A DNA stretch of 64,000 nt from Rotaria macrura. Its lineage: Eukaryota; Rotifera; Eurotatoria; Philodinida; Philodinidae. The notes under the pieces are model-generated. The model ran no database searches, was not told the origin of the DNA, and saw nothing but the letters and a program-made list of their open reading frames with translations. Location: positions 124,001 through 188,000 of the forward strand of contig OENT01000018.1 of NCBI GenBank assembly GCA_900239685.1, written 5' to 3'. Each line of letters starts with the position of its first letter. Position 1 is the first letter of the stretch. This document shows, in pieces, positions 59,377 to 64,000 of this stretch. The position numbers and the translations under genes are program-made.

Positions 59377-62300
59377 ATGAAAATCGTTTCACAATATATT
59401 CACGTGTATTTGGAAAGTACTCAACAGACAAGACAACCATAGATCCTTTTTCTATCTGCTAGGCAAAACGCAAGTCAAACATCAAGTTTCTTGCGAAAAG
59501 GGAAACAAGTGATGTTCATAGATCGACTTTCAGAATATCGGCATTCTCGGTGGAAAAGATGATTTGAGGTTCACTAAGCGTGTTATTCAAGGATCTACAG
59601 TCATATACATAGCATCTCGATGCTCTGCTGCCTCAGCGAGGAGGAAACTGTAAAGCAGACCTCTTTGATTTTTAACTTACTTCGGCTATGAATATATACC
59701 ATTTCAGTTGATTCTTATCAAAGTTCTGTAATTACAATTGGTTATTGCTACAAATAGAAAATAAAAGGGTTCATCCACTCGATTTATAGCACAACTAGGC
59801 TTTTAACAATTGCTGTACACAATCCCTTCTTGAATTTCGCCGATTTTCTTTCTTGAGGACCGAGAGACACTGTTTTCATTAGTTGCTTTGTTTTTTCTTT
59901 CAATGAAAGATTGAGCCTGATCATCAGCAATCATAACAAATACGGCTGTGTCTCAAATGATTTCTTTCAGTCCCAACGCTATCTTCTTCCGAATCACCAA
60001 AGTCAGAAAGTTCTCAACAAGGGTGTGAGTGTGTACAAAGCAATCAGAATCACTTTCGTCCTTGCTTCTCAGACTCATTAGACAGTTCAAATCTTGTTTG
60101 GATTTATGTTCTCGAACGAACTAATGCCTCAATTAAAACACTTAGCACTGTTCTAATTAGTCCGAAGATCCATGGATTGATTGAAGGAATACATAACGAT
60201 TGTCTACAGAGTAACCATGGTCGGTTTTATCCTTGCTTAAGGGACATCATCAGATAAATTCGGAAACTATCGCTGCATATCGATCGATGACAATCTGTAT
60301 AAGTTTATGAAGGTCAATTCAATGGCATCAAGCAACTTCCTACATTGAATATTTTAGTAGCAGCTGTTTTAAATTATATATTTTAATAAAACATTTGATT
60401 CTTTCGTTTTTTGTTTTATTTTAATAATAAATATTCGTAATACGTTAAATCTTCGATCTTATCGGTTATCTTCAGAACGTAATGTTTTTAAAAATTTTTA
60501 TTTACAATATTGAAGGTAAATACCACTAAGCCTTGACCATAAGCAATACTACAATCATCATCACTTCCACGATCTTATCACACATAAAAACATTAGACTA
60601 TTAGAGTACTGAAATTATTAGCTCAATCCGATGTATCTTGAAAATATTGACTATTCAAAAACCATTCGTGCTGACGTTTTTCTCATATTATGCGCATAGT
60701 TCGATTTTTGATACTGAATATCTTCACTAGGACTGATGGGACTGAGCTAAAATTTACAGTATTCCAATGACACTGAGGCCGATCGATGAACTAAATTTGA
60801 AACAAAAATCCTTCAATCAAAATTTTCGAAAGAGTCAACTACGACTGCCTTTAATCTCTGAAAGATTGCCATAATTCTTCCCCACAGAGGGATATGAGTG
60901 CATATTCTTTCGTCTCTTGGACAGAAACCCACCCACATTAGCTGAATTTTGCAGAATATAACGAGTGCAAAATAAATACTGGCTACACTCATATTTTGTA
61001 GTTATCGTGTTCTCACTTCGTTGTAGAAACAAAAACATATGGGAATGACTTATCTAATCTTCTTATTCACAGAAAAGTCCGAATACTACTGTTCTCTTCC
61101 ACCATCTGCCACCCTCTAGAAGGCATTTTCTTTAAAAAAAGCTTAAGTAACATTTATACTATTGGTCAAATATAAAACATGACAGAAAATTGTTTAGTGA
61201 TGCAAAGTGCTGTTTGTCAAAATACCCTTTAAGGTTCAATTTCAATAAGAATTGTGAGATTGGAACAATAACTTTTCGAAACAGAATGGCAAGTAGTCAC
61301 AATTTAGTGACTTTTTTCTCATTTCATCTTACTTCAGGCTTGCGTTTTTTATCATTAGATTTCCATGTAACGTTGCATTAATTTATTTTGAAACTGGTCA
61401 AAACATTTGTTGAAATCATTGTGACCCGTGCAACGTTCACCAAATTTTCTGAGTGCTGAGATTTATTGACTCAAAAACATGGTTTCCGGCAAACTGAAAA
61501 ATCGAATGGTTTTCTTAAATAATTACTATCTAATATTGGCAGCACGGTTGCAGTATAGATGGTAGATAGCGCTTGTTGTTGGTTACAAGACGACATATAA
61601 CTGTTATCTTCGAAAGGTTCAACCCTTCGGGAAGAAACAAACGAATCAACTGTTTTTGTGCTATACAAAGTGGTGTACGCTGGAAGATTAGAGGATTATG
61701 CGGTCTCCTCTGTAAATAAGAAGATAAGATAAATTGTCCCCATATGTTTTTACAGAGAATTGAACAAAGAATCTTCCAAAACTAAGTGCATTGTTCTACA
61801 GCGAAACATCGGCGAAATAAATGCAAAATAGTATGACCGGCTTTTATAGTGCACCCGTTACTTAATTGACAATCGTTACAACACATAGAAAAAAATGGTC
61901 AATTCAGCGTTTCCGCTCTACTAGTGGTATCGTAGCTTCTTGGAAGAATACTCATAAGCTCTACACATTCTGATCTCATTGTTACTGTGTTCTGAACTTT
62001 TTTCGCAAAGAATAGTTGCATTGTAATTATCCTGAATTATTTACACCATCATATCCGACAAACCGGTGGTTGTCAAGAATCAATAATCCTGAATACGCCT
62101 CAGTATTACAGACTCGTGATTAATGGTGAGAAAAACTCTCTTTGAAGAGAAAACTCGACATCGTTGAGAGTCATACAAATGTTCTACCTTCTCAGTATTC
62201 GGTAATTCGAAAGAGCAATAGAAATCAAAGTCTCAATAATTGAGTTCAACTTTTCTACCAGAGAACATTATGTACAACACTTTTCATCAAAATACCTAAG

Positions 62301-63316
62301 AACCAGTAATATTTTCAGTTCGTTGTTCTGAGCATGTTCTTCCGAAAATTGATAATTCGTTTGGTCAGGTTTTCGTTTTCATCAAAAATTTCGATTATTT
62401 TCTCACAAATATCCTGATGAAGCCGATCGGAACGCTCTAAACCCGTTTTCTTCTTGTCAAAATCCTCAGCTGCAGTTGCTAATTGTTTTTATAAGTCGTA
62501 CTTGATTAAAGATATTCCCACTCGGTAGGTCAGAAGAAATGGTTCGACAAAATCGTGTCAATTTCAAAAGTTTGGATACCACTTTCCTCTTTGAGGATTG
62601 TGTTAAGAGTTGAGAAAAACATTGTGATAAAGTGTAGAGACGCTCTGGTTGGACGTGTTTGTGAAGAATGAGATCTTGACCGTTGATGTGATGTGGAATA
62701 GCGACTAGAATACGATATCAATAGAGTCGTAATTGGCGAAAGACTTAAAACATGTACTACTGGATAAACTCTTGCTCATTTTCATCAATCATTTTTAGAT
62801 CGACAATGGAACCACAATCACCGAAATAGTTATGAACATTGTTTTCGACGAAGAACGGATCTGAAACGAATAAAATGAGAGTGAATCGTCCGTGTGAACG
62901 TGGGTGTATACGTAGTAGAGAAAGAGAAATGACGAGAAAAGGAAGATCATCATGTGCTCATGACGATCAATTGGATAAAGCATGTTAACAGGAAGGGGAA
63001 GAACTTTGATATAACATAAACGAGTTAGCGTCATGAAGTGACATTTGTTGACCCCACAACCAGCCACTTGATATGGAGAAGATTGGTCACGGCATCTGCT
63101 CACCTCACCCGGAGAGCTAACGGAACAATTATATCAACTGCCGCATAAGAAGATACGAGTGATAAACAAGTGTAATTGAACAGAGCTACGAATAAATGAT
63201 AAGCTTAAAAAAAACTAATAATCTACAGCAAATAAACAAGAACTGAAAGCAACAAAAAGAAAACAAAATTGTCCACTAATATTCTCTTGAAACCCAATGA
63301 AAATAATCTTTTTCAT
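59377..63316. other. Gene-poor stretch, nothing firmly recognised
   Basis: About 3.9 kb. Open frames of 63-102 codons occur (for example minus 61471-61668 and 62530-62721); none has a recognisable domain and some lack an ATG. No repeat with clear ends was found. Confidence 0.5.
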
Positions 63317-63430
63317 CACACGTGAAGAGTTAGAATTTTTTCGGCACGTCGTTGACGATCCATATTATTAAATTGAATGCGAAGCTTATGATTACGAATC
63401 CCGAGTAAACGATTATATTTAATATTTTTC
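63317..63430 (-). pseudogene. Terminal-exon-like fragment, unidentified
   Basis: 37 codons from a possible acceptor (AAATAG) at 63431-63436 to a stop at 63317-63319. The peptide (LLGIRNHKLRIQFNNMDRQR, then RAEKILTLHV) is strongly basic and coding-like. No upstream exon could be linked; the next DNA upstream on this strand is the repeat at 63629-63972. It may be the end of a gene that continues past the window, or a relic. Confidence 0.25.
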
Positions 63431-63628
63431 TATTTCAGATATGTTTTAAGATGTTCTAACTTCCGAATTGAGTTCTATCGGTCGAATAGCATTATGTGGT
63501 TTGTTTTGGTTTCAGCTGATCGTGTCACTTTTGTTGCGGCTGGTGATGTGCTGTCCGCGAATGATGTTTAGAATGATGATCTCTTATACTAATTAATTCA
63601 TTGAAATAATGCTCCATGGCATTACTTA

Positions 63629-63972
63629 TGGGGTGCGGGCTTTCATTAACATTGAATTAATTAATGCGTTTTTTATGTTTTTCCATTAGAGTGATAAAAA
63701 TAACTTCATGCTTTTGCCTTACTTAGCGTTAAAAAAGCAATTTAAGACTTTGATATTAGTTAGAAATAGTATTAAAAATATCGCTATTGAATACTAATGC
63801 TCCAGAAAAATGTATTAAATGAGGCTTGTTTACTGCTAATTATTCTTCAATACTAACACGAAAGCATTAAATTATTTTTTTAACACTAACAGCATAGCAT
63901 TAGGTTATTTTTTAACTCTAATACAACGGTATTTGCATCTTTTAAATACTAAGACTAACCTCACAGCCGTAA
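63629..63972. mobile_element. hAT-like MITE with perfect 8-bp target duplication
   Basis: 344 bp flanked by ATTACTTA on both sides (63621-63628 and 63973-63980). It starts TGGGGTGCGGGCTTTCATTA; its right end as reverse complement reads TACGGCTGTGAGGTTAGTCT. These ends are only loosely inverted copies, but the right end matches the right end of the related copy at 54981-55250. The interior consists of A/T-rich words with recurring TTAATACT/ACTAACA units. No open frame. The perfect duplication supports transposition by a hAT-type enzyme supplied in trans. Confidence 0.75.
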
Positions 63973-64000
63973 TTACTTAGTGAAACAAGTGTTTTCTAGT

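Noticed and set aside
62795-63103. 102-codon minus-strand frame as a membrane protein
   Set aside because: No motif, partner exon, promoter or poly(A) signal; the hydrophobic run comes from translated A/T-rich DNA.

Overview
The window is nuclear DNA from an AT-rich animal genome. Genes are split by canonical GT-AG introns, many only 53-90 nt long, and the intergenic DNA holds many short inverted-repeat elements. Gene content (importin alpha, maltase-glucoamylase, LC8, PIG-S, PTCD2, CEP76, glycogen synthase, an EGF/7TM receptor) is metazoan. The style of the receptor, the intron sizes and the base composition suggest a bdelloid rotifer (Adineta/Rotaria type). That placement is inference, not proof. 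No rRNA, tRNA, CRISPR array or recognisable retrovirus-like element was found.

Layout: 186-1531 (-) is importin alpha of the KPNA3/4 type, cut by the window edge. After about 5.8 kb without a clear gene, 7367-15782 (+) is a 14-exon secreted GH31 alpha-glucosidase with two catalytic halves. At 17893-18681 (+) is a single-exon LC8 dynein light chain with a long disordered N-terminus. Next come two minus-strand genes 85 bp apart: a 10-exon PTCD2-like mitochondrial PPR protein (20832-25275) and a single-exon, unusually short PIG-S (25361-26437). CEP76 (27903-33618, +, 11 exons) meets glycogen synthase (33911-44352, -, 14 exons plus one alternative exon) tail to tail. A 7TM receptor lies at 45411-46433 (-). 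From 47 kb to the end the window is gene-poor. It holds non-autonomous DNA transposons, gene fragments, and one small two-exon gene of unknown function (58973-59274, +).

The genes have no obvious shared pathway beyond carbohydrate handling: luminal or extracellular alpha-glucan digestion by GH31 and intracellular glycogen synthesis. All intron phases in the five large spliced models were checked by hand and keep the frame.

The most striking observation is in glycogen synthase. Two adjacent, homologous, phase-matched exons (43063-43180 and 42910-43036) are separated by only 26 nt, which is the signature of a mutually exclusive exon pair. Other points of note are the truncated PIG-S luminal domain, the LC8 fusion, and a set of inverted-repeat elements. 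Two of these show perfect 8-bp target duplications, one shows a 4-bp duplication, and one is bounded by C10/G10 tracts.
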